From the NCBI GenBank assembly GCA_000442125.1, contig KE546970.1:674667-738666 (forward strand): a DNA stretch of 64,000 nt, read 5' to 3'. The stretch is from Opeltia flavorubescens. Its lineage: Eukaryota; Ascomycota; Lecanoromycetes; Teloschistales; Teloschistaceae. Both the position numbers and the translations under genes were made by a program. A model generated the notes under the pieces. It saw only the letters and a list, made by a program, of their open reading frames with translations. It made no database searches and was not told the origin of the DNA. This document shows positions 13,201 through 25,429 of this stretch, in pieces (positions within the stretch are counted from its first letter, which is position 1; the number at the start of each line of letters is the position of its first letter).

Positions 13201-16200
13201 AAATAGAATAAATTATTATAATTATTTTATTTTTATTTTTTTATTTTATAATATAAAAAAATATTAATTAAAGCTTTAAAAGCCGTATTATTATTAATAT
13301 TTAAGTATTTAATAAATTTTTAATATTAAATACCTATCTAATTTTACTATAAATAGAAATTCTAGCGTAAATATATAGTATTAAAGTCCTTTTTATAATA
13401 GATTTTATAAGTTTTTTTTATTAATAGTAGATTAATTAATAATACTATTATTATCTAATAATAGTTTTTTATTAAAGATAAGAAATATTTAAAATACTAG
13501 TAATAAATTACTATAATTTATTAATTTATATATAACGGATAATAAATAAAATTTTATACCTGGTTTATTATTTTTATAAAGTCTATATTAATAATATTAT
13601 AATATTTTCTTTTTTAATAAAAGAATATATAAAATATTTTAATTAGATTTTTAATATATTTAATACTATAAATTTATATTTATTATTTATAAAATTATTT
13701 ATTAGCTATATATATATCTATTTATTAGATTAAAAGGTTAATATTTTTAAATTTATTATTATAAAAAATAAATTAAAAGTAATTTTAAAGCTATTATTTT
13801 TATATATATTTTAATAATTTAAAAAATATTTTAATTTAATAAACTATTTTTAATAGTATATTAATAATTATATAATTATTATTAAGCTACTTTAAAAGCG
13901 TAAAATTTGAATAAACCGCGATATTATTATTAAAAGTAATATTTATAAAAAAGCTACTACTTAAAATTTATTAATAGTATTTATATTTAAAAAATTTAAT
14001 ATATTTTATTATTTATAAAAGCTTTTTTTATTATTATCGATTCTAGTTTACTTTAATAAAAATTTAGTACTATATATAGATTTAAATATTAATAAAAAAT
14101 TTAATTTTATAGTTTATATCTATTATAATATAAATAAAGCTATTTATAAAATAAATAAAAAATTTAAATAAAAATTTAAATAATTAATTTTATTTTTTAA
14201 CTATTTACTATTAAATATTAAAATATACTATTAGCCTATAAAATTAAAGATTATAAATATTATTTAAATAGTTAAAAAAATCTATTATATAATTAAAGTA
14301 ATTAAATATATTATTATTATTTATACGGATTTTTTTATTATAGTTAGTATTTTATATTAGATTAGCCTAAATATAATATTTATAGAAAAGTTTAACTTTT
14401 ATTTAATATAAATTTCCGAATATTTTTAATATTTTAAATTTAATATTTATTATAAATTTAAAATTATAAATATAGTTTTAAATATATTATTAAAACTTGT
14501 TAATTATAAATATTATTTAAAAATAAATAAATTATTAGATATAAAAACTTTTATAATATATTATATCCCGGTAAATCTAATAAAAATATTAGCTGAATTC
14601 TATTAATAATTAATTAATAAATATATAAAAAAAAACTATTAGATTAAAATTAAAAAGTTTATTAAAATTAATATAAAATTAAATAATAATATTATTAAAT
14701 TATTATATTATATTATTAATACGCTATTTTATTTTAATAATAATAAATAAGGCCTACCTTTAATAATATTTATAGATATAAAAAAAGAAATATTCTAATT
14801 AGTATATAATAAAATAGGCTACTTTAATTATATATATATACACGAATATTTAATAGAAGGCTTTTATATATATAATATATTAATAAAATTATATAAATTT
14901 ATTTATTTTTATTTATAATATTAAATTAATTAAATATTTTATTATTATTTATATAGAATTCTATAATTAATATTTAACCCGATAAAATTACTTTATATAT
15001 TTATTATCGATTTTATTTTTACTCTATTAAAATTATATAAGGAGTATAATTATTATATATTAATAATAGATAAATTTATTAAAATAGTTATCTATATATT
15101 TAAATAGTTATTAAATAAATTAATAAAACTAAACTAGAGTATATTATAAATAATAATTTCGGATTATAATAAAACGTTTATTAATTAATTATAGCGCTAG
15201 ATATTTAAAATATTAAAAGTAGATTTATAATATTCTACTACCTAATACTTATAAATTAATATTATATTAAAATAATTTAATTAAACTACTAAAATTATAA
15301 TATATTATTATATTATTATACTAGATAACTTTAAACTATAACCTACTAATTTTTTATAAATATTAGCGGCTTTTAATAATTTTATAAATTATAGCTCTAT
15401 ATTTAAAATAATTAATTAAATATTATTCGGATTTAAAATTTATAAAATACTAGACCTTTTATATTTATTAAATTTTAAATAAATTATTTAAATAGAAGAT
15501 ACGCTAGGCTTTAAAGCGCCCGCTAACGCTTTTATTAAAAAACCAGCTATTTTTCTAGCTATAATATAGATAGTTTATTATTATAACCTAATTATTTTAA
15601 AAGCTAATAAACTTATAAATATATCTATAATACGGAATATTATAGTACTAGTAACTATAAAAAAATATTAGTTTATATATATCGATATTAAAAATATTAT
15701 TATCTTTATTATAATAAAAATAAAAGAATATTATAATATATACTATTAATTAATTTATTTTAAGATTAACGATTTTATAAAAATATATTAATATTAAAAT
15801 TATAATATATTAAAACTTATTTTTAAAAAAATTAAATAATAGTTAGTAGATTTTTTTAAAATTATTTAATATATTAAATTATTAGTTTATTATTTAAAAC
15901 TATTATTTATTATAAAAATTTATAATATAATATTAATAATATATTTAGAATCTATTATTAATTTTAATAATAATTTTTACTAGTGTTATTATAGATTTAT
16001 ATCTTTAGTTATTATTAATAATAATAAAAAGTTTAAAATTAAATAAATCCTTTATAAATATTATATTTATAAAAATAGAGGTTTTTTTATTTAATATCTT
16101 ATTTATTAGATTAATTATAAATTTAAAAATAATTAGTAAATATTTAAATATTATTTAGATAATATTAAAATATTAATAAAAAAGTATAAACGTTATTTTA
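10244..16200 (+). pseudogene. X1 gag (rest) and pol remnant
   Basis: This is the continuation of X1 to the right of G1. The first 2 kb belong to gag and protease by position. Reverse transcriptase lies at roughly 13150-13950. RNase H (about 14040-14560) and integrase (about 14700-15750) are the best preserved in pattern. A GPY-like module follows, and a chromodomain-like stretch lies at about 16020-16150 just before the 3' LTR. The segment from about 11667 to 14760 is colinear with X2 (39343-40217 then 60563-62795). The 3' part is colinear, inverted, with X3 (63002-64000). It is a broken fossil with very many disruptions. Confidence 0.85.
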
Positions 16201-16342
16201 ATTTAAAATCAGCTTTAAATTATAATAAAGCCGTTAATAATACTAATATTAATATTAAATAATAGAAATATATTAAAAAACCGCTTATTAATAAGGAAGA
16301 GTTTATTATTAAAAGCTAATAGTTTTATTTATTACCGGTATC

Positions 16343-16547
16343 TATTACAGTTATACTATATAAATAGAAGGTTAATAAGATGAATAAAATTAAATAGCTA
16401 TTATATTTCGAAAGAGGCCTTTTAAATATATTTATTTAATTAAATTTAGCGCTTTTTAATATTTATATTTATTTAATTATAGATTTTATAAATAAATAGT
16501 TTTTTACCTTTAATATAATACTATTATTTTATACCTACTATATAATA
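16343..16547 (+). repeat. X1 3' LTR (205 bp)
   Basis: It is homologous to 1738-1942 in direct orientation and the same length. It starts with tattacag and ends with tataata. It is followed at once by cttta, the partner of the left target duplication. Confidence 0.9.
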
Positions 16548-16552
16548 CTTTA
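16548..16552. repeat. Target-site duplication of X1, right (cttta)
   Basis: An exact partner of 1733-1737. Confidence 0.85.
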
Positions 16553-16939
16553 AAATTACTAGAAGTTTTATAAAAAAATTAAATTATAGAGTTTAATAAT
16601 AATAAATAAAATTTATTTAAAAATCCGGGCGGAAATAATAAAAATAATTTAACGAGCGAATTTTTATTTAATAAAAAAAGTATTAAAATAATAAATAATT
16701 AAATAAATAAAACCTTTAATAAATTAATTTTATTAAAGGAAAAAACTAGAATATAAATATTATAAACTCGGTTTTATATTTAAAAACTAGAATTAAGGAA
16801 TAAATTATTAAAAACTCGCTTATAAATTACTAAATTAAAAGCTAGCGCGGGCTATTAAAAATAATATAGTAATAATTATTACTAGTTTTCTTTAAATATT
16901 AAAAAAAAAGCTAATAAATTAAAAATATTTAGTGAATAA
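16553..16939. other. Unassigned flank of X1, right side
   Basis: This AT-rich DNA joins 1732 once X1 is removed. It contains G+C-richer words (aatccgggcgg near 16621, ctagcgcgggct near 16843) that suggest a degraded coding or regulatory remnant. No family was recognised on either strand. Confidence 0.4.
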
Positions 16940-17405
16940 ACTAGTTAATTAATTAGGTTTTATAAATAAAATTAAAAACTAGAATCGATTTAAATCGAGT
17001 TATAAATTTTTATAATTTAATTTAAATAATTTTAAATTAAATTTAAATATTTAAATTTAACTTAATTTTAGTATAAATTATTAAATATAATAGAATTTTA
17101 TAAAAATAGTACTAATTTAAAAATAGAAATTATAATTATATTAATATTTTAATTTATTAATTAATTATTTATTTAATTTAAAGTTTATTTAATATTATAA
17201 ATTAATTTATAATTATTTATTTTAATTAATTATTAAATTTTTTAATATTTTAATACTAAAATAATTAAATTAAATTATAATTAATTAATTAAATATAATA
17301 TAAGTTCGACCCGACTATAAATTAGGTCGGATTTTAATTCTAAAAATTAATACTAATTCGGGTTCGATTTAATCCGATTTAATTTATTTTAATTAATTTA
17401 CTAGT
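16940..17405. mobile_element. Short non-autonomous element, copy 2 (MITE-like)
   Basis: About 466 bp and homologous throughout to 1071-1544. It is bounded by the palindromic hexamer actagt at 16940-16945 and 17400-17405. Its left end matches the right end of Y inverted, and its right end, inverted, resembles the left end of Y at 17539, including gacccgac-type words near 17311-17340. This makes it a plausible internal-deletion derivative of Y. It has no coding capacity. It is mutated by RIP like its surroundings. Confidence 0.65.
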
Positions 17406-17538
17406 AAATAACCGTATATTCAATATAAAAATTAAATATAGTAGTTTATTAATTATAAAAAATATATTAATATTTTATAAAAAGATTTTTTTATTAAAAA
17501 AAAAAGATTTATTAAATAGCTTTTAGATTTAATAGTAA
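17406..17538. other. Spacer before Y
   Basis: AT-rich DNA with two A/T runs (near 17482 and 17497). It should be the sequence interrupted by Y, yet I could not align it convincingly with X2, which borders the right end of Y. Confidence 0.35.
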
Positions 17539-17760
17539 ACTAGTTAGGTTGAATTGAGTTAAATTAGATTAAACCCGGGTTTTTAGCTTAGCGGTTGGTT
17601 TTAAATTAGATTATTAATAAATCGAGTCGAATTTAGATCGGATTATTAATAAGTCGAATTAATTCCGGGTTTTAATTTTTAAATTAAAAATCGGGTCGGA
17701 TTATAAAATTTAAATCGATAACCTAACCTAATAATTTAACCCGACCTAATTTTTTTATAG
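17539..17760. repeat. Y left terminal region with reiterated cggg words
   Basis: It starts at actagt and carries several dispersed copies of short words such as cgggtcgga, gatcggatt and, near the inner edge, acccgacct. Similar inverted words occur at the right end (39165-39342) and in the right half of the short elements. Reiterated subterminal words of this sort are typical binding sites for a transposase, notably in hAT-type elements; that role is an inference. Confidence 0.55.
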
Positions 17761-19019
17761 GCTATATTAATAAAAATTTAAGCTTTAGAATTTAAATAAA
17801 ATTTTTACTTTATTATTATTTTTAAATTAAATTATTTCTAGTTTTAATTTAATTATATTAATTAATAAATAAAACTTTAATAAAAGAAATTAAATAATTT
17901 AAGTTTTAAATAAATTTTATTATTAATATTGAAAGGAAATATATTTATTTTTTTTATTTATAATTATAATAAATATATAATATTATTAAATAATAATAAA
18001 CTTTAAATATCTAAATTTTTCTTTTAATTTAAATATATATTATATTTAATTAATAATAATATTAAGCCGATTTATAAAATTAAAGATAAACTATATATTT
18101 TAATTTTAAATAGTTACGTATTTTATATATATTATAGTAAGTTAGACGTTTATTATATATTAGAATAATAGTATTAATAATATATAAAGGTAATATAATT
18201 ATTTTTAAAAAATACTACTATATAAGCTTTTATAGTTTTATATAATATATTTAATATATTTAATTAAATATAATTAATTATAGAATTTTTATAATTACCG
18301 ACTTTATAATTTTATATATTAAAAAGTAATTTTTATATTAAATAATTAAACGGTACCTTTATAAGTAATAATTTAATAATTTTTTAATATTAATAGATTT
18401 TCTATAAAATAATAGTACCCGGTTTAAAATAATATTATTATTAATATTAATTTACTTTATTATATAAATAAAATATTACTATTTTATATTATTTTATTAA
18501 TTTTTTTTTAATCGACTCTTTTATTATAATAAATCCCTTTTTTACGACTAATTCCTATACTATAAGTAACTATTTTTCTATTACGCTTTTTATTTTATAT
18601 ATTTTTTTTATTTTAAATATTTATAGTTTAAAATAATTTAAAATAGTTTTTTTTTAATACGTTAACTTTACTAATTAAAAATATTTTTATTATTAAATAG
18701 GCTTATATCTAATAAACTTTTACAGCTTAAAACCCGATTACTATTTTATAATATATAGNTCGGGATATTTTTAAAAATATAATTACCCTCGCGCGAATAT
18801 AAAAAAATTAGTTTTTTATTATTTAATAAATAATTATCCTTTTATAAATTTAGATAAACTAGTAAATTATTATTTTTAATTATATATATTTTATTATTTA
18901 AATCTATTTAAAATTAATAAATAATAATATTTTAAATATATTATTATAATTTATTACTAGTATATTTTTTTTATATTTTAGTATTTAGTAATTATATAAA
19001 CGTATTTTCTATTATTATT
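17761..19019. other. Unassigned interior of Y
   Basis: AT-rich DNA with one ambiguous base near 18759 and a G+C-richer word at 18787 (ccctcgcgcgaat). I saw no conserved domain on either strand. A lysine-rich reading on the minus strand between about 18500 and 18780 is no better than chance in such A+T-rich sequence. Confidence 0.35.
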
Positions 19020-22000
19020 AATAAAAACACGCGGTAATCTAACTAGTAAACAAAGTAAAAGAATAACTAATAAAAATAAATATAATAAATATAAAACGTA
19101 TAAGTACTTTAATTAAATAAAAATACGTTAAAGCTATTAAATAGTATAATTCCGTAGTATATAGAATAAAAAAAGTATTAGAGTTAATTAATTAATTAAA
19201 ATAAGGTTTTATAATTAAACTCTAACCTTTAATAAATAATTTTAAATTATATTTAAAGTTCTTACTTTAATATTAAATTATATATATTATTATATATAAA
19301 ATTCTATCCTATTATATTTAACTATATTTTATTATATATTATTATATCTCGCTCTATTAATCTATTATTAATATATAATATACAGCGATTTAATAATATA
19401 ATACTAGAGGAAAAAAAATCGTATATATAAATAAATATAAATTTTTAAATTCGATTTAAAGCGGTATAAAAGTTTAAAAAAACTACTACTTATTAAATAG
19501 CCGATAAAAAAAAAGAAAGTACTTAAATAAAATCGCCGGGTTTAAAAAAATAATTTTTAAATTATAAATAACCTATATAATAATATATTAAAGTAATATA
19601 ATTTTTATTTCTATTAACTACCTTTAAATATTATACTATAAAATAAAATAGCGTAAGTTATAAAATTAAAAAAAAATAATTCGAGTAGAAAAAATAATAT
19701 TATTAATTAAAAAAAAATCTATTATAATAGTACTAATCTTATTAATAATATAATCTAATAATATAATAAANATAGCCGCTAATTTTAAATAATATAAAAT
19801 ATTTAAAATAATAGAAAACGCGTTAGTAATAATATTAAAATATATAATATCGACGGTTTAGTATATTATATAACGCGTTATTTATAAAACGAAGTTTAAT
19901 AAATTAAAACTTACTAACGTTTAAAATTTAGAAAAAAAATAAAATAAATTTATAAAAGAGTTTAAAACCGCTATAAATATAAAAAATAAAAAAATCTTTT
20001 TATTATATACTAGCGATAATAATAAAATAATTAAAAAAATTAATAAAAAAATAAAAGAAATTATCGGGAAGTATATTATATAAGAAAATATAGAACTTTT
20101 AAAAAGCGATTTATATAGCGAAAATAATAATAAATAAAATAGCTTAAAAATCTAGAATATATTATTTTTAAATATTACCCTAATATTTTTATTATTTAAC
20201 TTTTAATTTTATAAATTACTATTATTAAATAATCTAAAAACTTTTAAAATTCAAATAAATTTTATAAATATTATAGTCTCTTTTTATAAAAAGAAACTAG
20301 CGGGATTTAAAAGAAAAACCTGGTTTATTATAAATTTAAAAATTTTAAATAACCCTCGGTCCTTTAATAATAAAATATAAAAGTAAAATAAAGCGATTAA
20401 ATTTTTTTAACTATAAAAAACGCGTAATTTAAACCTTTTTTTTTATTTAAATTAAAAACCTATTTAATATTATTTATCTAATATTTTATTAAAATTAAAG
20501 TTTATTTATTTAGATAATATATTAAAATTTACTATAATTTTAAAAATAAATTTTATATTTTTTTTTTAAATAGTTATCTATTTTTTATAAATCGCTATTA
20601 ATTAAACGTTTAAAAGAATTTTAGTATTTTAACTTTAATAATATATAAAAGTAATATATTTATTATAGAATAAATTATATATATATACTTTAGCGGCTTT
20701 TTATAGTATAGTTAATACTATAAATTAAATCCGTTTACTTCTATTTAAATAATCCGTTATTAGCTTTTATATTAATTATATAAATAGAGCTTTAAAAATA
20801 ATAAAATTAGTTAATTTCTAGTAGTAAATAATTTTATAAAACGCCGTTTTTTCTAATTTAATTAAATATTTTATTTAAATACTATTAAATATACTATATT
20901 TAAATATATTACTTAAATATATTATCTTAATAACTTTATTTATATTATAACTATTTAGTATACTATTTCTTTTATATATAGCTTTTTTAATAGCTACTTC
21001 GATGGATTAATATTAAAATTATTAATAATATATTAATAAAGTATATTACTTTTAATAATTAGTACTATATTTTATATATATTAAATTATAAAAATAATAA
21101 ATATTAAAATAATTATTAAAAATAGAATAGTTTTATAAATAATAACTTATTTAAGGCTTTACGGGTAAGTTAACCTATATAAAATTAGTTTATAACGAAG
21201 TAGTTTTTTATTTTATTATTATTATTAATATTATTAATTTATTTTAAATATTTACTATTTAGGCACTAATATAATTTTATTATAAATACCGGTTATTATA
21301 TTAAAAACGGATAAGCTATAGTTAATAAAATCTATTAAATACGCGAGAGAATAGTATAAAGCTAGATATAATATTTATAAAAAGTCTTTACTCGATACCT
21401 AAATATAATATAATACCGTAGCGTAATTATATAGTATTAACTAGTAAAAATTATTAATAAACCTAAAAGCGTTAAAAAAAAAAAAATATTAGAAAATAAA
21501 TAAAAATTAAAAATATCGAGGGCTTTATAATAATATATTTAGGTAATATAGATATATTATATACTAATAATCTTTTAGTTTTATACTTTAAATTAACTTT
21601 ATAAATAAGAGTAACTATAGAATATAAAAATTAATAGTAGATATTCGACTTTATAAATATAAGTCCTATAGTTATAATATAACGAATATTATATATACTA
21701 ATCTTTATATAACTCGAAAAGCTAATTATAAATTTAATTATCTAGTAAATCCTATATTATACAAAAAGTAACGATTTAATACCCGGTTCGGATAAAGTTT
21801 ACTACTAGTAAAAAAATAAAATAAAAGAATTATATTATAGCGGGGATAATATTAAAATAATTATTTTAAACTATTTTACTATTATTTATAATAGAAGGCT
21901 AACTATAATTAATAATAAAATAAATAAAATATACCTATATATATAAAATAATTACTTAAATATATATTTTACTATAAAAATTCCCTATATTAAAAGCTTT

Positions 22001-22600
22001 AAAAGTAATAATAAGTAGAATATACTACTAAATAATATTACTATAATTATATTACCTTATTATATTACCTATAGAAAGTATTTATATATATTAGAAGGAT
22101 TTTAATCTTTATTTTTTTATTATATATTTATAACTTCTAATTTATAGAGGCTTTATAGATAATAAAATAATAATATATAATTAAATAATTTTAGATAATA
22201 AATTTAATATTTTAAGAGTTATTATATATAAAATTTATTATATAAATAAAGTTTTAAATAATTACGGCCTTAATATATAAAATTAAAATATTATAACTAT
22301 TTATTATTTTTTAATTTTAATACTACTACTATTAACCTTCTACTATATTATTATTATATAAAGAATTCAATATCTAGAAGTATATTATATATTAAATAGT
22401 ATACTATTATTTAAATTATAGCGCTAATTAAAAATAATATATTAAAATTATATACTTCGATAAACGGAATACTTATAGATTTTAATACTTCGAAAATACT
22501 TTAACTATAAAAGGAAATCCTTTTCTAGCGCGAAGCTTAACTAAAATAATATTATTAAAATAGATATAATAATTAATTAAATTTATTATATTATATTAAT
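19020..22600 (+). pseudogene. Unidentified degenerate coding-like stretch in Y (left of G2)
   Basis: This is the part of Y with the most codon-like texture: long readings on the + strand whose interruptions are almost all of the kind RIP makes from Gln, Arg and Trp codons, and G+C islands spaced through it (ctttacgggtaagtt near 21157, atacccggttcgga near 21780). I did not recognise any transposase, recombinase or helicase motif. Reading-frame continuity over the whole stretch is not shown, because A+T-rich DNA gives deceptive open frames. It may be the left part of the Y transposase gene. Low confidence. Confidence 0.3.
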
Positions 22601-23333
22601 ATACTATTAATTTAAATATTACTTTTATTTTAAATTAGATATAATCGCTTTTTAAAAAATTTATTATTTATAATATATAATAAAACTTTTTATTTTTAAA
22701 ATAATCTTTATATAATTTATTAAAAAGATTATTTTAGATTATTATCTTAATATAAGGCTTTATATCTAATTATAGGCTTTATATATATTTTAAAAAATAA
22801 TAGAAGCTTATATTATCGCTTTTTTTAATAATAAATATATTACCGCTTTATATTATTAAAGCGGAATTACTAACTACTAGTAGATATCGGGCTTATAACT
22901 ATTTATACTAAGCGTATTATTATTAAAAAAAAAGACGCGAAATTTATCTCTTTATTTATATATAATTTAGATTATTTTAATAAATAGTTATTTAGATATC
23001 GATTATTATAGAAGTGGTTAAAGATTTAATAAAAGTAAACGAGGTTAGAGATATAGCTTTTATAACTAGATAAATAATGATATATTACCTTTTTATATTA
23101 TTTCTTTATATAATATATAATAGTTATATATTATATAAATAAATATAGTATTAAAAAATCGCTTAATTAATTACTTCTAATATAATACCTTTTAAAAATA
23201 TAACCTAAAAATATTTTTTTTATTTAATAGTATATATTTAGATTTAAAATATCCTAAAAATATTATTAATTAAATTATTTCTATCTTTACTACTAATTCC
23301 TTCTTTTAAACTCGTCTTTAATTATTTAATTAT

Positions 23334-23338
23334 CTAGT
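23334..23338. repeat. Target-site duplication of G2, left (ctagt)
   Basis: The five bases ctagt directly before G2 recur at 31020-31024 directly after it. This exact match makes 23333 and 31025 neighbours in the older sequence. Confidence 0.9.
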
Positions 23339-23595
23339 TGTAAAAAGGATACAATAGCAGGGAAATTGTATAGAAGTATAGGTAATAGTCTAGCGTTCTA
23401 CTATNATATANACGGAGCTATANNTNGAGAATATATATATATTAATATCTAGAGAGCTATAAATATTAGGGGGAATTCCCTTAATTATATAAGCCCCCTT
23501 TTTTACTAGTATAATATAGCGATATAATATTTTAGCTAAAGTTATACAACGGTTCTATAATATTATAATAAGTTAAATTATTATTAACTATAATA
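23339..23595 (-). repeat. G2 3' LTR (257 bp)
   Basis: It reads tgtaaaaaggat on the + strand at its outer edge, the inverse of the ..TTTTTACA terminus, and is homologous to all other G LTRs. It contains several ambiguous bases (23405-23425) in the segment that also carries N calls in other G LTRs. Confidence 0.95.
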
Positions 23596-25429
23596 ATATT
23601 CCCTTTTTTATAATAGTATCCTTACTATTCTATAATTAGGCGATATATATATAATAAATAGTTAAGCCCTTTATATAAAGCGCGCGTATTTAAAAACGTA
23701 TTAATTAAATTAATAATTTAAAGGTATATAACGCTAATATATATTTATATATAAAGCGTCTTATTATTATATATAAAATATATAAATAGCTTTATTTTAT
23801 ATATTAAAAATTATTCGGTATTAATATTAATATTAATTATTATACTATAATATATTATTAATACTCTTTAATACTTATTAAATACTCGTATTAAAATATA
23901 TTTATAAAAATTAATATCGTTTAATAGCTCTATTTAATAGTTATATTATATTATAATAATTATAAATAATTAAAGCTATTAAACTTTAGATAGTTTAATT
24001 TATATTACTAGTATTATAGACCTCGCGTTAAATAATATAATTCTATCTTTTATTTATAAATATATAATAAATATTTCTCCTTTAATATAAATCTATTCTC
24101 TAATTTAAATTTTTATTATTTTTATTATATTTTATTTTTATTTATTAGCTTTATTTTTTTATAAACCTTCTTTAATTTTTATATTTTTTATTATAGGTTC
24201 TAAAACTTTTAAAACTTTTATAGTTAAAAAGATTCTTTAGAATATATAAGCGCCCGATATTTTAATATTATTAAATACTCTAATTTTATAAAAGGATTAC
24301 TATTATTAGTATATTAAAATTAGTATTATAATATATATTACTTATTTAAAATTACTATTTAATAATCTTTAATAAAAAATAATTAAAAAATAATTTTATT
24401 ATTTATTATACTTTTATTTATTATATAAAATCTAATATCGACTTTAAATATTATACGTATTATTTTAGATTTTAAAAGAAATATAAATTAATATATTAAA
24501 TTTATATATTATAATAGCTTTTTTAATTTATATAAATCTTTTAAAGATTTATTTTAATAGTTAATAAAATAATTTCCGCTATTATTACTATTAATATTAC
24601 TAATAAAAATAAAAAGCGATATATTATATACTACTCGCGCGTTATTATCTTTTTTAGCCGTAAATAAATTAAGATTTAGAAAAAAATTAAAACGCGGTAA
24701 AAGAAGACTATTAATATTTTTAATATTATTAAAACTATTTATATTTTAAAAGAGTTAATTAATATAAATATTAATATAATATATTTTATTATATATTTAT
24801 TCTTTTTATATTATTTCGCGTGTTAATTTTATATTAAAACCGTTTAAATCTTTTAATTATTAAAAAAAAGTAGTTAAATTTAGTTAAAAAAGATAATCTT
24901 TCCTTTATTAACAAGAGCGAGATAAAAAAAAGTAGTATTATTATATAGTTTTATATTTATTTAGTGTTTTATATTTATTTTTAATATTTATTTTTATATA
25001 TTTATTTTTATATTTTATTTTCGGGTTTATATTATTTTTAAATAATTATAGTTTTAAGATTTATATTCTAATAAAGCCTTTTTTTAACTTTAACCTTTTT
25101 TAATAATATATTTTATAATATATATTTTCTAATATATATTTTATTAATAAACTTCGATAATTATATAAAATTTTATTTTTATTACTACTTTATATTTTTA
25201 ATATTATTTATTACCTTATTTATTACTTTATTTATATATTTATATATAGTTTAATTATAGTTTATTCTCCTTTTTTATTTCTTTTTTAAAAAGCTCTTTT
25301 TATTATTATTTAATAGTTTTTTAAAATATATATAATAAAAGTCCTTTATATATTTACTAGCTCCCGATATTTCTTTAATATTAAGCTAGCTATTATTTTC
25401 AGGGTTATAATTAAATTATTTTATTAGAT

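Larger units (their letters stand above)
1738..16547 (+). mobile_element. X1: Ty3/gypsy chromovirus fossil, split by G1
   Basis: This LTR retrotransposon has 205-bp LTRs at 1738-1942 and 16343-16547, flanked by the duplication cttta. Without the nested G1 and its 5-bp duplication it is about 7.1 kb, a normal length for the group. Part order on the + strand is gag, protease, reverse transcriptase, RNase H, integrase and a C-terminal chromodomain, which defines a chromovirus. G1 lies in the gag part. It is broken throughout by RIP, with very many disruptions, and both LTRs are mutated, so LTR divergence would overstate its age. It is older than G1. Two further copies, X2 and X3, lie in the right third of the window. 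Confidence 0.9.

Noticed and set aside
17406-17538. Left flank of Y as the missing left part of X2
   Set aside because: A short partial resemblance to X1 near 11625-11665 exists, but no convincing colinear alignment; in such A+T-rich DNA it may be chance.
19020-22600. Tyrosine recombinase of a giant cargo transposon (Starship type)
   Set aside because: Size and an unknown large gene made it tempting, but I could not find the catalytic pattern of a tyrosine recombinase, and the ends look like subterminal-repeat DNA-transposon ends.
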